In this document: one piece after another, positions 7,459-14,473 of the stretch
Layout: the number at the start of each line of letters is the position of its first letter
How positions within the stretch are numbered: position 1 is the first letter of the stretch
From: CAYNVS01 sp964400725
GTDB lineage: Bacteria > Myxococcota_A > SURF-8 > CAYNVS01
Direction of reading: 5' to 3'
Assembly (NCBI GenBank): GCA_964400725.1
Contig: CAYNVS010000055.1
Coordinates: 1 to 15,593 of the forward strand
DNA: 15,593 bases
Program-made: the position numbers and the translations under genes
The notes under the pieces: model-generated
What the model was told of the DNA's origin: nothing
What the model saw: only the letters and a program-made list of their open reading frames with translations
Databases searched by the model: none

Positions 7459-8355
7459 ATGCAGATTGTTAAAACTTTGACCCTTTTTATCGTATCCTTA
7501 TTAATTCCGGCCGCCGCGCAGGCCAAGCTGAACGTATTGACGACTCTGCCGGACTTCGCTGACATTGCCGAGCAGATTGGAGGGGAGAAAGTCGAGGCTG
7601 AATCGCTTATTAAAGGAACGCAGGATCCGCATTTCGTTGATCCCAAGCCTTCTTTCACGCTTAAAGCTAATAAGGCGGATTTGTTAATATTCATAGGCCT
7701 TGGGCTTGAGGACGGGTGGCTTCCGACGCTTATTTCGCAGTCGCGCAACGCAAAAATTCAAAGCGGAGGAAACGGTTACTTCGACGCCTCGCAGTACGTC
7801 GAAGTCAAGGAAATTCCCGCCAATCCCGACCGCGCTATGGGAGACGTTCACGGGGGAGGGAACCCGCATTATTACGCGTCGCCGATAGAGCTTTATAAAA
7901 TCGCCAAAGGCGTTTACGAGAGATTGTGCGAGATTTCCGCCGGCGACAAGGATTACTTCGACGGAAGGTGGCGCGAATTCTCCGCTAAATACGAAGCAAA
8001 GATGAAGGAATGGAGCGAAAAAAGCGCCTCGATTAAAGGCGCGAAAGTTGTGGTTTACCACAAATCGTGGACGTATCTTTTCGACTGGCTTTCATTGAGC
8101 GAAGCCGGCGCGATAGAGCCCAAACCCGGCGTTCCTCCTTCTGCGGCGCACATATCGAGTCTGATAGGCAGGACGGCGAAAATGGGGGTAAAGTTCGTGG
8201 TTCAGGAAATTTATTCGCCTTCAAAAGCGGCTAAATTATTTTCTGAAAAAATAGGAGCCAAGCACATAGTCCTACCTTCCATGGTCGGCGCGGAGCCGGA
8301 CATCAAGAACATATGGGACAAATTCGACAGAATCATTTACTTGTTGACCGCTTAA
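7459..8355 (+). CDS. znuA: Periplasmic zinc-binding protein of ABC transporter (ZnuA-like)
   Basis: 298 residues from the preferred start. The signal peptide runs MQIVK to PAAAQA, with cleavage after residue 22 before KLNVLTTLP. It belongs to the cluster A-I (ZnuA/TroA/PsaA) metal-binding proteins: LNVLTTLPDFADIAEQIGG, then DPHFVDPKPS with metal ligand H58, NPHYY with H137, and VVYHKSW with H201. Those three His are the usual ligands. The fourth position is less clear: the usual LDP Asp is not obvious, and the C-terminal lobe reads LPSMVGAEPDIKNIWDKFD instead. The long His-rich loop of enterobacterial ZnuA is reduced to a short GDVHGGGNPH. The protein captures metal in the periplasm and delivers it to ZnuB. 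Operon context favours zinc over manganese, which shares this fold. Confidence 0.87.
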   Translation: MQIVKTLTLFIVSLLIPAAAQAKLNVLTTLPDFADIAEQIGGEKVEAESLIKGTQDPHFVDPKPSFTLKANKADLLIFIGLGLEDGWLPTLISQSRNAKIQSGGNGYFDASQYVEVKEIPANPDRAMGDVHGGGNPHYYASPIELYKIAKGVYERLCEISAGDKDYFDGRWREFSAKYEAKMKEWSEKSASIKGAKVVVYHKSWTYLFDWLSLSEAGAIEPKPGVPPSAAHISSLIGRTAKMGVKFVVQEIYSPSKAAKLFSEKIGAKHIVLPSMVGAEPDIKNIWDKFDRIIYLLTA

Positions 8356-8377
8356 AAACCAAAAAGGAGAAATCTTT

Positions 8378-9073
8378 ATGAAAAGTTTAATAAATTTGAC
8401 GGCTTTTGCCGCAATTTTAGCGGCCTCGGCTTTTTTTTCGCTCTCCTGCGCTTCAAGCTCCGGAGACGACGTAAAGTGCGAAGAATGCGACAACGTTACT
8501 ACGCTTTTGGTTGGAGTTAAATGCGTTCCAATCGCGCAAATCGCTGAATGCGGCCCCGACGGGCACCTTCACGGCTCCGTATGCCATTGTTTCCACGGGC
8601 AGGCGACTATTGCAATCGGCGGTAAAAACTACTGTCCGCAGACCGAATGCGGCCAAACCTCCGAAGTGGACGTTGACGCCAAAGCGTGCGAGCATTTAAC
8701 CGATACGCCGGAAGCGGTAACGCCTGTAGAGTCGTTCGCTCAGTTCGAGAACGCGCATGTCGATCTCGAAAAGCTCGCTGAAATTTCGCTTCCCGAACAA
8801 AAGGAATCGTTCGTTCATTTTCCCGGACTTAAAACTACGGAATACGCCGTTTTCGTTTCGGAAAGCGGAGTCCTTGAGGGATTTTACGACGCCGACAACA
8901 AGGCGCTCAGCGCGATGAACGAGGGAACGAACGAAGACTGTCCCTCCGACTTTAAAGAAGCGTGGCATGCGTCCGTTTTAAACGAAAGCGGCTCTGCGAA
9001 ACCGCAAATAATTAAATTTAAAGCCGGAACCGCGAAAAAAGTTAAGATTTTTATAATCGAACGCGCGGATTAA
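8378..9073 (+). CDS. Cys/His-rich lipoprotein with EGF-like metal-binding motif
   Basis: 231 residues. The signal peptide ends FFSLSC, with probable lipidation at C24; the -3 and -2 residues (S, L) deviate from the standard lipobox. The mature N-terminus holds ten further Cys in residues 34-100, arranged as in EGF-like modules. Its core is GHLHGSVCHCFHG (H63, H65, C69, H70, C71, H73), then YC and EC. As I recall, similar 'HLHG..CHC' modules occur in myxobacterial surface proteins. Residues about 108-231 form a second domain without cysteine except in NEDCPSD. The His and Cys cluster could bind zinc and pass it to ZnuA, or the domain may simply be disulfide-braced. A strong site (AAAAGGAG) precedes the ATG, 22 bases after znuA. 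Placement inside the zinc operon is the best clue to function. Confidence 0.75.
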   Translation: MKSLINLTAFAAILAASAFFSLSCASSSGDDVKCEECDNVTTLLVGVKCVPIAQIAECGPDGHLHGSVCHCFHGQATIAIGGKNYCPQTECGQTSEVDVDAKACEHLTDTPEAVTPVESFAQFENAHVDLEKLAEISLPEQKESFVHFPGLKTTEYAVFVSESGVLEGFYDADNKALSAMNEGTNEDCPSDFKEAWHASVLNESGSAKPQIIKFKAGTAKKVKIFIIERAD

Positions 9074-9086
9074 TGCTTTAACGCCT

Positions 9087-9122
9087 AAGCCGGGCGCGTC
9101 CAAAAGGCGCGTCCGGCTTTTT
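9087..9122 (+). terminator. Intrinsic terminator between the lipoprotein gene and znuC
   Basis: AAGCCGGGCGCG (9087-9098) pairs with CGCGTCCGGCTT (9108-9119) over 12 bp with one G-U pair. Two more C-G pairs are possible across a T bulge, leaving an AAAA loop. Five T residues follow at 9118-9122. The stem starts 14 bases after the lipoprotein stop and ends just before the znuC ribosome-binding site. It probably ends part of the operon transcript and so lowers znuCB expression relative to znuA. Confidence 0.75.
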
Positions 9123-9136
9123 ACCGGAGTAAGAAA

Positions 9137-9904
9137 ATGAATAAAAACGACGAGTTGATTTCTATTGAAAACGTAGAAATAGGTTACCAAAGGGCGCTTA
9201 TGCGTCCAATTTCTCTTTCGATTAAGAAAGGAGACTTCTGGGGTATAGTCGGCCCAAACGGAGCCGGAAAGAGCACGCTGGTAAAAACGATAATCGGCTT
9301 GCTGCCTCCTATATCGGGCAAAGTCGCGTTCCCTCATGGAAAACCTGAATTCGGTTACGTTCCGCAGGCGGGCGAAACTGCTAACGATTTGCCCGTCTCC
9401 GCGTTCGACGCCGTCGCCATGGGACGGTTTCGGTTTGCGCCGTTTTGGCCGTTTTTGTCCGCCGCCGATAAACGAGCGGCTAGGGACGAATTGAAGCGCC
9501 TCGGTTTAATAGAGCGCGCCGACGAGCTTTTTTCGTCCCTTTCGGGCGGACAAAAGCAGCGCGTTCTTGTCGCAAGAGCGCTTGTTTCCGAGCCGGACGT
9601 TTTGGTATTGGACGAGCCGACCAGCGGTATGGACGTTGCGGGAGAATACGACATGCTCGAATTTGTCAAATCGCTTTTATCCGAAAAACCCGGTCTTTCG
9701 GTGATAATGGTGAGCCATCACATCGCAAAGGTTCTTTCCTACGCCAGCGGCGTCTGCGTAATAAACAGAGAGCAGAACGTCTTTGAAGCCGGAAGCGTCG
9801 AAGAATTCATATCCGGCGACAAACTTAGCGCGGCGTACGGCAGAAACATTCAGGCGTCCCGCGTTGACGGCGGCTATTTTGTGGCCGTAAAGGAGGAAAA
9901 ATGA
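9137..9904 (+). CDS. znuC: Zinc ABC transporter ATP-binding protein (ZnuC-like)
   Basis: 255 residues, cytosolic face of the inner membrane. All ABC ATPase motifs are intact and in order: Walker A GPNGAGKST (K45), Q-loop YVPQ (Q77), signature LSGGQ (135-139), Walker B VLVLDEP with catalytic E160, D-loop SGMD, and the switch His in VSHH (H194). The MGRFRFAPFWPF segment between Q-loop and signature is typical of the metal-type (ABC-3) ATPases. It powers uptake through ZnuB. GGAG at 9126-9129 precedes the ATG. Its stop overlaps the znuB start in an ATGA, so the two are translationally coupled. Confidence 0.9.
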   Translation: MNKNDELISIENVEIGYQRALMRPISLSIKKGDFWGIVGPNGAGKSTLVKTIIGLLPPISGKVAFPHGKPEFGYVPQAGETANDLPVSAFDAVAMGRFRFAPFWPFLSAADKRAARDELKRLGLIERADELFSSLSGGQKQRVLVARALVSEPDVLVLDEPTSGMDVAGEYDMLEFVKSLLSEKPGLSVIMVSHHIAKVLSYASGVCVINREQNVFEAGSVEEFISGDKLSAAYGRNIQASRVDGGYFVAVKEEK

Positions 9905-10770
9905 CCGGCGCGGCTTCTTTTTTTGCAAACTGGTCTATGTGGGGAGACGCAATAACTGCTGCGGTCGTTTCGGCGGCTGCGCTATCAATGCTCGGAGTTT
10001 GGACTACTCTGAAAAAAATTTCTTACGTGCCTCTTGCCCTTTCGCAGGTTTCTTCGCTGGGAGTCATTGTTTCTTTTTTCCTCGGCGAGAGGCTCGGTTC
10101 CGCAATCGGCTCCGGTTTGGCGTTGAACCCGTTCTTTTTTTCTTTAATATTTGCGCTTGCGGCTTCCGCATATTTTGCGCTGTCTAAAAAAGCCGAAGAA
10201 AGCGCGACCGCGTCCGCGTATTTGTTCTCCGCCGCATTGACGCTCATTCTCGGCGGATTCGTCCGCAAAGACCTGCACGACGTCGATAGCGTCTTGTTCG
10301 GCAACGCCGTTTTGATTGATAAAGCCGATTTGTATTTCGTTATAGCCGCGTCCGTCGCGGCTTTCGGGGCTCAATTTATCGTTTATAAAAGGCTTCTTTT
10401 CTCAAGTTTTGACGAACGAGGAGCGGGAGCCTCCGGCGTGCCGTATTTCGCCTCGCAGGCGATTTTTTACGCTTCGCTCGCGGCGGCCGTTTCGGCGGCG
10501 ACGAAGGCTTTAGGCGCGCTTCCGGCGTTCGGGTTTACGGTTTTTCCGGCGTTGACGGCTCTTGCGTTCGGAATGCGAATGAAGACGACCTTTGCCGTTG
10601 CGGTCGCAGCCGGCGCCACGACTTCCTTTTTAGGGTTTTACGTTTCTTTCATTTACGAGCTGCCGACCGGAGCCTGTATGACGGCTGCTGCGGGTATTTT
10701 TTTCGCGATTGCGAAGCTGTATCGCGCCGCAATTGATTTTAAGAAACGCAGAATGAAAGAAATATCTTAA
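9901..10770 (+). CDS. znuB: Zinc ABC transporter permease (ZnuB-like, ABC-3 family)
   Basis: 289 residues with about eight or nine hydrophobic segments, matching ABC-3 family metal permeases in length and pattern. The N-terminus WGDAITAAVVSAAALSMLGVWTTLKKISYVPLALSQVSSLGV carries the family's conserved first segments and coupling region. Later segments (residues 62-80, 101-122, 134-157, 178-202, 205-223, 226-250, 255-275) are rich in Ala, Phe and Gly. The start ATG lies within the ATGA overlap with znuC. It forms the inner-membrane channel for metal delivered by ZnuA. Zinc is assigned from operon context; manganese and iron relatives look alike. It ends 43 bases before the oppositely oriented pilT-like gene, and no obvious terminator was found in that gap. 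Confidence 0.87.
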   Translation: MTGAASFFANWSMWGDAITAAVVSAAALSMLGVWTTLKKISYVPLALSQVSSLGVIVSFFLGERLGSAIGSGLALNPFFFSLIFALAASAYFALSKKAEESATASAYLFSAALTLILGGFVRKDLHDVDSVLFGNAVLIDKADLYFVIAASVAAFGAQFIVYKRLLFSSFDERGAGASGVPYFASQAIFYASLAAAVSAATKALGALPAFGFTVFPALTALAFGMRMKTTFAVAVAAGATTSFLGFYVSFIYELPTGACMTAAAGIFFAIAKLYRAAIDFKKRRMKEIS

Positions 10771-10813
10771 AAATATTCATCCGTTAAATACTGCGTTGTT
10801 TGCGGCGTTAAAC

Positions 10814-12313
10814 TCATACGACCCAGCCGAGGCTCGTTAATATTTTTTTCATTCCTTCGCGGTCGGAAGCGTTGGCAAGCGCTTCTTCGGGGTGAATTAT
10901 CCCTTCGGCAACCAGCGAGCCGAGCGAGTCGTTCATAGAAACCATTCCGTAGTTGCGGCCGGTTTGTATTAAAGAGGTTATCTGATAAGTTTTCTTTTCG
11001 CGTATCAAGTTCGCTATAGCGCTTGTTACGTTGAGAACTTCGTACGCTCCGACTCGTCCTTTTTCTTTACGGCGGCACAATACCTGCGCGATAATCCCTT
11101 TAAGAGAAGTGGAAAGCATTACGCGGATTTGATCTTGCTGGTTGGATGGGAACTGATCGATGATGCGGTCGATAGTTCCGGCGGCGGTATTGGTATGCAG
11201 CGTTCCGAAGACAAGGTGGCCGGTCTCGGCCGTCTCCAGAGCCATGGCAACCGTTTCAAGGTCGCGCAGCTCGCCGACGAGAACAATGTCCGGGTCTTCG
11301 CGCAAGGCGGCGCGCAGCGCTTGAGAGAACGACCGCGTATGAACGCCGACTTCCCGCTGGTTTATGCGGCAGCTTTTAGGCTGGTAAACGAATTCGATCG
11401 GGTCTTCAATCGTAATAATGTGTTTTTTTCGCGAGCCGTTTATGTAATCAATCATTGCGGCCAGCGTCGTCGATTTGCCGGAGCCGGTGGCGCCCGTAAC
11501 CAAAATCAATCCTTCGCGGATTCTGCAAAACTCGTGAACTATTTGCGGCAGGCCAAGCTGTTCGATGGACATTATTTTTTCGGGAATGCAGCGCATTACG
11601 GCGCCGATGCCCATCATATCGTTGAAAACGTTTACCCTGAAGCGCCCCAAACCCTTGAATGAAAGAGAGAAATCAATCTCTCTATCAACCGAGTAATCTT
11701 CTTTTCTATGTTCCGGAATTATTTCAAACAATCTCTTTTCAAGTTCCGAACGCGTTAAAACTGGAAAGTTTTCCATCGCGGTCATATCGCCGTCCACTCT
11801 TATTATCGGCTGACTGCCGCTGTAAAGATGTAAATCCGACGCCCGATTGCCGACCATAACCGTCAATAAGGTTTCCAGCCATTTGAAAGAGTCGGAAACT
11901 TCTTCCGATGCGGGCTTTGCCGCGTCGTCAGGCTTGCTTTCCGGAGCGAAGACCAAAGCCTTCTCCTGCGCTTTTTTAGCCTTTTCTTCAATTGTTTCGT
12001 CCGCTTCCATGCGTCTTATAATCATTTCTATATCAGAATGACTTCTGGTTACGGATATTGAAAAAGGCGTTTTATCGTATGTATGGGCGTAGGTGGCGGC
12101 GCCTATTTTAGGCGGTTCCATGTCGCCGGAGTTTTTCGCGAGAAAGTCTATAATTCCTGCGGCCTGCGGATAGTTCAGCGCGTTGTTGGAAAGCCTGTAG
12201 TCGTTCTCGCCGGCGGCCTTAAAGGCGATTTTCTTTCCCGTTTCAACCCTTATCTCGTCGATTGATTTCTCAGCCGCGAGACGAAGAATCGTTTCCAATA
12301 AAATTTGAGACAT
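10814..12313 (-). CDS. PilT-like retraction ATPase with an extra N-terminal module
   Basis: 499 residues, about 140 more than classic PilT (about 345-370). Residues 144-499 are a full PilT: ASDLHL (158-163), FRVNVF in the N-terminal PAS-like domain, Walker A GATGSGKST (K280), Asp box IEDPIEF, Walker B VLVGELRD with catalytic E348, His box FGTLHTN (H373), and the PilT-type C-terminal AIANLIRE helix (432-439; usual form AIRNLIRE). PilT hexamers depolymerise type IV pili from the cytosolic base. Residues 1-103 (DEIRVETGKKIAF ... TPFSISVTRSHSDIEMIIRRM) look like a diverged copy of the PilT N-terminal domain. A charged Glu/Lys/Ala linker (104-143) joins the two parts. The gene starts 30 bases after the response-regulator stop, so it is probably co-transcribed. 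A PilU-type paralogue is possible. No other pilus genes are in view. Confidence 0.87.
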   Translation of the reverse strand: MSQILLETILRLAAEKSIDEIRVETGKKIAFKAAGENDYRLSNNALNYPQAAGIIDFLAKNSGDMEPPKIGAATYAHTYDKTPFSISVTRSHSDIEMIIRRMEADETIEEKAKKAQEKALVFAPESKPDDAAKPASEEVSDSFKWLETLLTVMVGNRASDLHLYSGSQPIIRVDGDMTAMENFPVLTRSELEKRLFEIIPEHRKEDYSVDREIDFSLSFKGLGRFRVNVFNDMMGIGAVMRCIPEKIMSIEQLGLPQIVHEFCRIREGLILVTGATGSGKSTTLAAMIDYINGSRKKHIITIEDPIEFVYQPKSCRINQREVGVHTRSFSQALRAALREDPDIVLVGELRDLETVAMALETAETGHLVFGTLHTNTAAGTIDRIIDQFPSNQQDQIRVMLSTSLKGIIAQVLCRRKEKGRVGAYEVLNVTSAIANLIREKKTYQITSLIQTGRNYGMVSMNDSLGSLVAEGIIHPEEALANASDREGMKKILTSLGWVV

Positions 12314-12343
12314 TTCAGAATTTCCGTTCGGGCAATTCCGGCG

Positions 12344-13345
12344 TTAATTTTTATTTATCAATCTTATTTCGTTGAACTTCTCTTCGACCTCCATAAAAGC
12401 CTTTACGACCGACGGGTCAAACGCGGTCCCCGACATTTGATTTATAAGTCCTGCCGCTTCTTCCCGCGAGCGCGGCGTTCCGTCCAATCTTCCGGCTGAT
12501 GCGTCTTCGTAAAAATCGCAAACAGCGGCGATGCGCGCGCAAAGCGGTATTGCGCTTTCCTTCAAACCGTCGGGATAACCCGAACCGTCCCATCGCTCAT
12601 GGTGGCTTCTGGCCATTTCGGCGGCCATTCGCAGGTAGCTTGCGTTCGGCGATTTTTCCATCGCATCCCTTAACGTTGCCTCTCCGAGGAGCGCGTGATT
12701 TTTATAAATTTCAAGCTCTTCCTTCGTCAATTCGCCGGCGTTTTTCTTTAAAATTTCGCTTGAAAGCGCGATTTTGCCTAAATCGTACAACGGGCTTGCC
12801 CTATATACGTCGTTTACGAACCTTCCGGTGAGCTCTTTAGGCGCGCCGGGAAAGCTGCGCATCGAGGCGGCGAGAGCTCTCGCGCAGCCGCGAATGCGTT
12901 CGAGACGATTGATTGAAGCGGCGTCGCGCGTTTCGGCTAATTTTATCAGACCTAAAATAAGCGCGTCCTTGGTTTGAAAGGAAAGCGCTCTTTCTCCGGC
13001 TTTAAGGCGCACGTTAAGTTCGTCCCGGTTGAACGGTTTGGCCAGATAATCGTCGGCTCCGGCTTCCATTCCTTTCACAATATCCTCGATAGAGTCTCGA
13101 ACCGTTACAATTACAAGGTATGTGTAAACGTCGCCTTCGTTGTCCCTTATCTGTTGAACGAGCTCCAAACCGGTCATGCGCGGCATGTTCCAATCGGTTA
13201 CCACCATTTCCGGCCGTTCTTTCTCCCATATTTCGTAACCTTCCAGCCCGTCGTTGGCTGCAAGAGGCTCGTATCCGAGCTTTTTTACGAAAAGCTCCAT
13301 TGTTTTCAAGCTGGCCGCTTCGTCGTCCGCAATAAGAATCTTCAT
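12344..13345 (-). CDS. Response regulator with degenerate HD-GYP output domain
   Basis: 333 residues from the preferred start MKILIADDE. An ATG 16 codons upstream adds residues before the receiver that no response regulator needs, while the chosen ATG has AAGG 9 bases upstream. Residues 1-120 are an intact CheY-like receiver: acidic pair D7/D8, phospho-acceptor D51, T81 and K103. Residues 125-333 follow the HD-GYP (RpfG-type cyclic-di-GMP phosphodiesterase) pattern, including H217, HHERWDGSGYPDG (H248, H249) and ARIAAVCDFY (D277). However, the usual ETGxH is replaced (A143, R147), and the HD pair itself is Y187-D188. Several metal ligands are therefore missing and catalysis is doubtful. It may work as a non-enzymatic, phosphorylation-controlled output. 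Co-transcription with pilT suggests a role in pilus or surface behaviour. Confidence 0.87.
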   Translation of the reverse strand: MKILIADDEAASLKTMELFVKKLGYEPLAANDGLEGYEIWEKERPEMVVTDWNMPRMTGLELVQQIRDNEGDVYTYLVIVTVRDSIEDIVKGMEAGADDYLAKPFNRDELNVRLKAGERALSFQTKDALILGLIKLAETRDAASINRLERIRGCARALAASMRSFPGAPKELTGRFVNDVYRASPLYDLGKIALSSEILKKNAGELTKEELEIYKNHALLGEATLRDAMEKSPNASYLRMAAEMARSHHERWDGSGYPDGLKESAIPLCARIAAVCDFYEDASAGRLDGTPRSREEAAGLINQMSGTAFDPSVVKAFMEVEEKFNEIRLINKN

Positions 13346-13392
13346 CGCTTTAACCTTTTTGATTGAAAATTTAAAATCGTATGTAAACGTCA

Positions 13393-13421
13393 ATTATGTA
13401 GGCGATCGAGGCGTATGTCAA
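13393..13421 (-). promoter_or_regulatory. Strong sigma70-like promoter for the response regulator-pilT pair
   Basis: Read on the minus strand, TTGACA (complement of 13416-13421) and CATAAT (complement of 13393-13398) are separated by exactly 17 bases, an 11 of 12 match to consensus. Transcription would start near 13386, about 40 bases before the chosen start codon. That supports the 13345 start, since a start at 13393 would lie within the promoter. Confidence 0.7.
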
Positions 13422-13457
13422 TACCGGGAGCTTATTGAACGCGAAACTATAAACGGC

Positions 13458-13492
13458 AAAAAAATGCCCGAACCTCAAAGGCGGGTTCGGGC
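13458..13492 (-). terminator. Intrinsic terminator of the methyltransferase gene
   Basis: On the minus strand GCCCGAACC (complement of 13484-13492) pairs perfectly over 9 bp with GGTTCGGGC (complement of 13466-13474) around a 9-base loop. After CA-type spacing, seven T residues follow (complement of 13458-13464). The stem begins 29 bases after the methyltransferase stop and lies upstream of the response-regulator promoter, so it separates the two units. Confidence 0.85.
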
Positions 13493-13521
13493 GGAATAAA
13501 ACGATTGATTTCAGCCTAAGT

Positions 13522-14286
13522 TCAGCTTTTTGTTTTCATAATATAAAAAGTGTAGCCGAAATATTCTCTATATCTATCGAACAACTCCATTTCATAGCGG
13601 CTTCTTTTCGCAACATCCATTGCCGCCGGAACGGATGCGTAACGCCGCTCGAATTCGTCAAGACTCTCCTTTAGCGGCGCGTAATAACCTTCCGTCCACG
13701 CTTCAACGGGAAGCGGAAATTCGTCTATCAATTCGTAATCAGCTTCAACGACCGCTTTGCGCCGCGCCGTAAGCGAGGCGTCGTCGGATGGGTTGGGAAC
13801 GCAATACTCTCTCAACTCGTCCGGCGGATTCTCCGCAAACCAGGTAAATTCAGAAATGGCCATATAGCCGCCCGGCTTTAGCAGTCGCCGCCACTTAACC
13901 AGCGCTTGCGCAAAACCGATTATGAAAACTGCGCCTTCCGACCAAATTACGTCGAAGAAATTATCCTCGAAGGGAAGGTCGGCCATATCGGCGACGCGGG
14001 TTGAAATCCGTCCGCTCAAACCAAGTTCGGCGGCGCGCCGCTCCAAGATTTTTATAAACGGAGCGTGCAGATCGGTCGCCGTTATATGCGCGGCGCATCG
14101 TTGCGCAAGCTCGATGGTTTGCGTTCCCGAACCGCAGCCTATATCCAAAATATTTTGATTTTCGTTAAGCTGCGGCAGTTTTTCCAGAGCTTTACGGGTA
14201 ATACGGTTAAGTCCAACGCCTTGGCGCGGAATTGATTCGAATAATTCGTGAAAATAAGACCAAAATTTTTCGTCTGATGTAGTCAT
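13522..14286 (-). CDS. Class I SAM-dependent methyltransferase
   Basis: 254 residues from the ATG at 14286. That start has an AAGGAG site 7 bases upstream, and it begins the family-like MTTSDEKFWSYFHELFESIPRQG; a longer frame from 14361 has no such support. Motif I is ILDIGCGSG (46-54), followed by ITATDLHAPFI (motif II acidic residue), VADMADLPFEDNFFDVIW, and RLLKPGGYMAISE. The C-terminal stretch PLPVEAWTEGYYAPL and the ending YREYFGYTFYIMK match a widespread family of uncharacterised small-molecule-type methyltransferases. It should bind S-adenosylmethionine; the acceptor is unknown. The gene stands alone between its own promoter and terminator, with a long structured leader. Confidence 0.85.
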   Translation of the reverse strand: MTTSDEKFWSYFHELFESIPRQGVGLNRITRKALEKLPQLNENQNILDIGCGSGTQTIELAQRCAAHITATDLHAPFIKILERRAAELGLSGRISTRVADMADLPFEDNFFDVIWSEGAVFIIGFAQALVKWRRLLKPGGYMAISEFTWFAENPPDELREYCVPNPSDDASLTARRKAVVEADYELIDEFPLPVEAWTEGYYAPLKESLDEFERRYASVPAAMDVAKRSRYEMELFDRYREYFGYTFYIMKTKS

Positions 14287-14293
14287 ATGAAGA

Positions 14294-14299
14294 CTCCTT
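14294..14299 (-). promoter_or_regulatory. Ribosome-binding site that fixes the methyltransferase start
   Basis: AAGGAG on the minus strand ends 7 bases before the ATG at 14286-14284. The longer frame starting at 14361 would run through this site and through the leader hairpins. Confidence 0.75.
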
Positions 14300-14313
14300 G
14301 AAGTCGTAAAAGT

Positions 14314-14349
14314 AAAAAGCGGTTTTTTACCGTCTTGCTTAATCCCGCT
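14314..14349 (-). promoter_or_regulatory. Possible attenuator hairpin in the methyltransferase leader
   Basis: On the minus strand CGGT-AAAAA-ACCG forms a short 4-bp hairpin (14332-14320), followed by C and five T residues. Alternatively, AGCGG (14349-14345) can pair with CCGCT (14322-14318) immediately before the same T tract. Two competing folds in front of a T run about 30 bases before the start codon resemble an attenuator, but the stems are short. Confidence 0.3.
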
Positions 14350-14354
14350 GATTT

Positions 14355-14376
14355 GCCGCATTACAAAAAATGCGGC
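14355..14376 (-). repeat. Leader hairpin, 8-bp perfect stem
   Basis: GCCGCATT (14355-14362) and AATGCGGC (14369-14376) are exact reverse complements around a 6-base A-rich loop. It lies in the predicted methyltransferase leader. No T tract follows on the minus strand; on the plus strand only GCCTTTT follows, with no gene upstream that needs a terminator. Confidence 0.5.
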
Positions 14377-14457
14377 GCCTTTTAGAACCTTTATTTACGA
14401 ACAAACAAGGAGCGCAAGCATCCAATATCTTTCCAGTCTGCGATACGTTTTTGCATC

Positions 14458-14473
14458 GGCGGAAAACTCCGCC
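14458..14473 (-). repeat. Leader hairpin near the methyltransferase transcript 5' end
   Basis: GGCGGA (14458-14463) and TCCGCC (14468-14473) form a 6-bp stem with a 4-base loop. It would be the first element of the leader if transcription starts near 14477. It shares three bases with the outer inverted-repeat arm at 14471-14479. Confidence 0.4.

Noticed and set aside
10771..10813. Bidirectional terminator between znuB and the pilT-like gene
   Set aside because: The 43-base gap has a repeated CGTTAAA but no convincing stem with a T tract.
11129..11662. 177-residue frame antisense to the pilT-like gene
   Set aside because: It is a mirror of the conserved PilT core (Walker A to His box) and has no support as a protein.
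12974..13366. 130-residue frame antisense to the response regulator
   Set aside because: It lies opposite the intact receiver domain and shows no independent coding signal.
13346..13393. Longer N-terminus for the response regulator (start at 13393)
   Set aside because: It would start inside the predicted -10 box and add residues before the receiver that lack any domain support.
13466..13492. Terminator on the plus strand
   Set aside because: The hairpin has a T tract only on the minus strand, and no plus-strand gene precedes it.
14287..14361. Longer N-terminus for the methyltransferase (start at 14361)
   Set aside because: The extension covers hairpins and a ribosome-binding site, and the family-like protein begins at the ATG at 14286.
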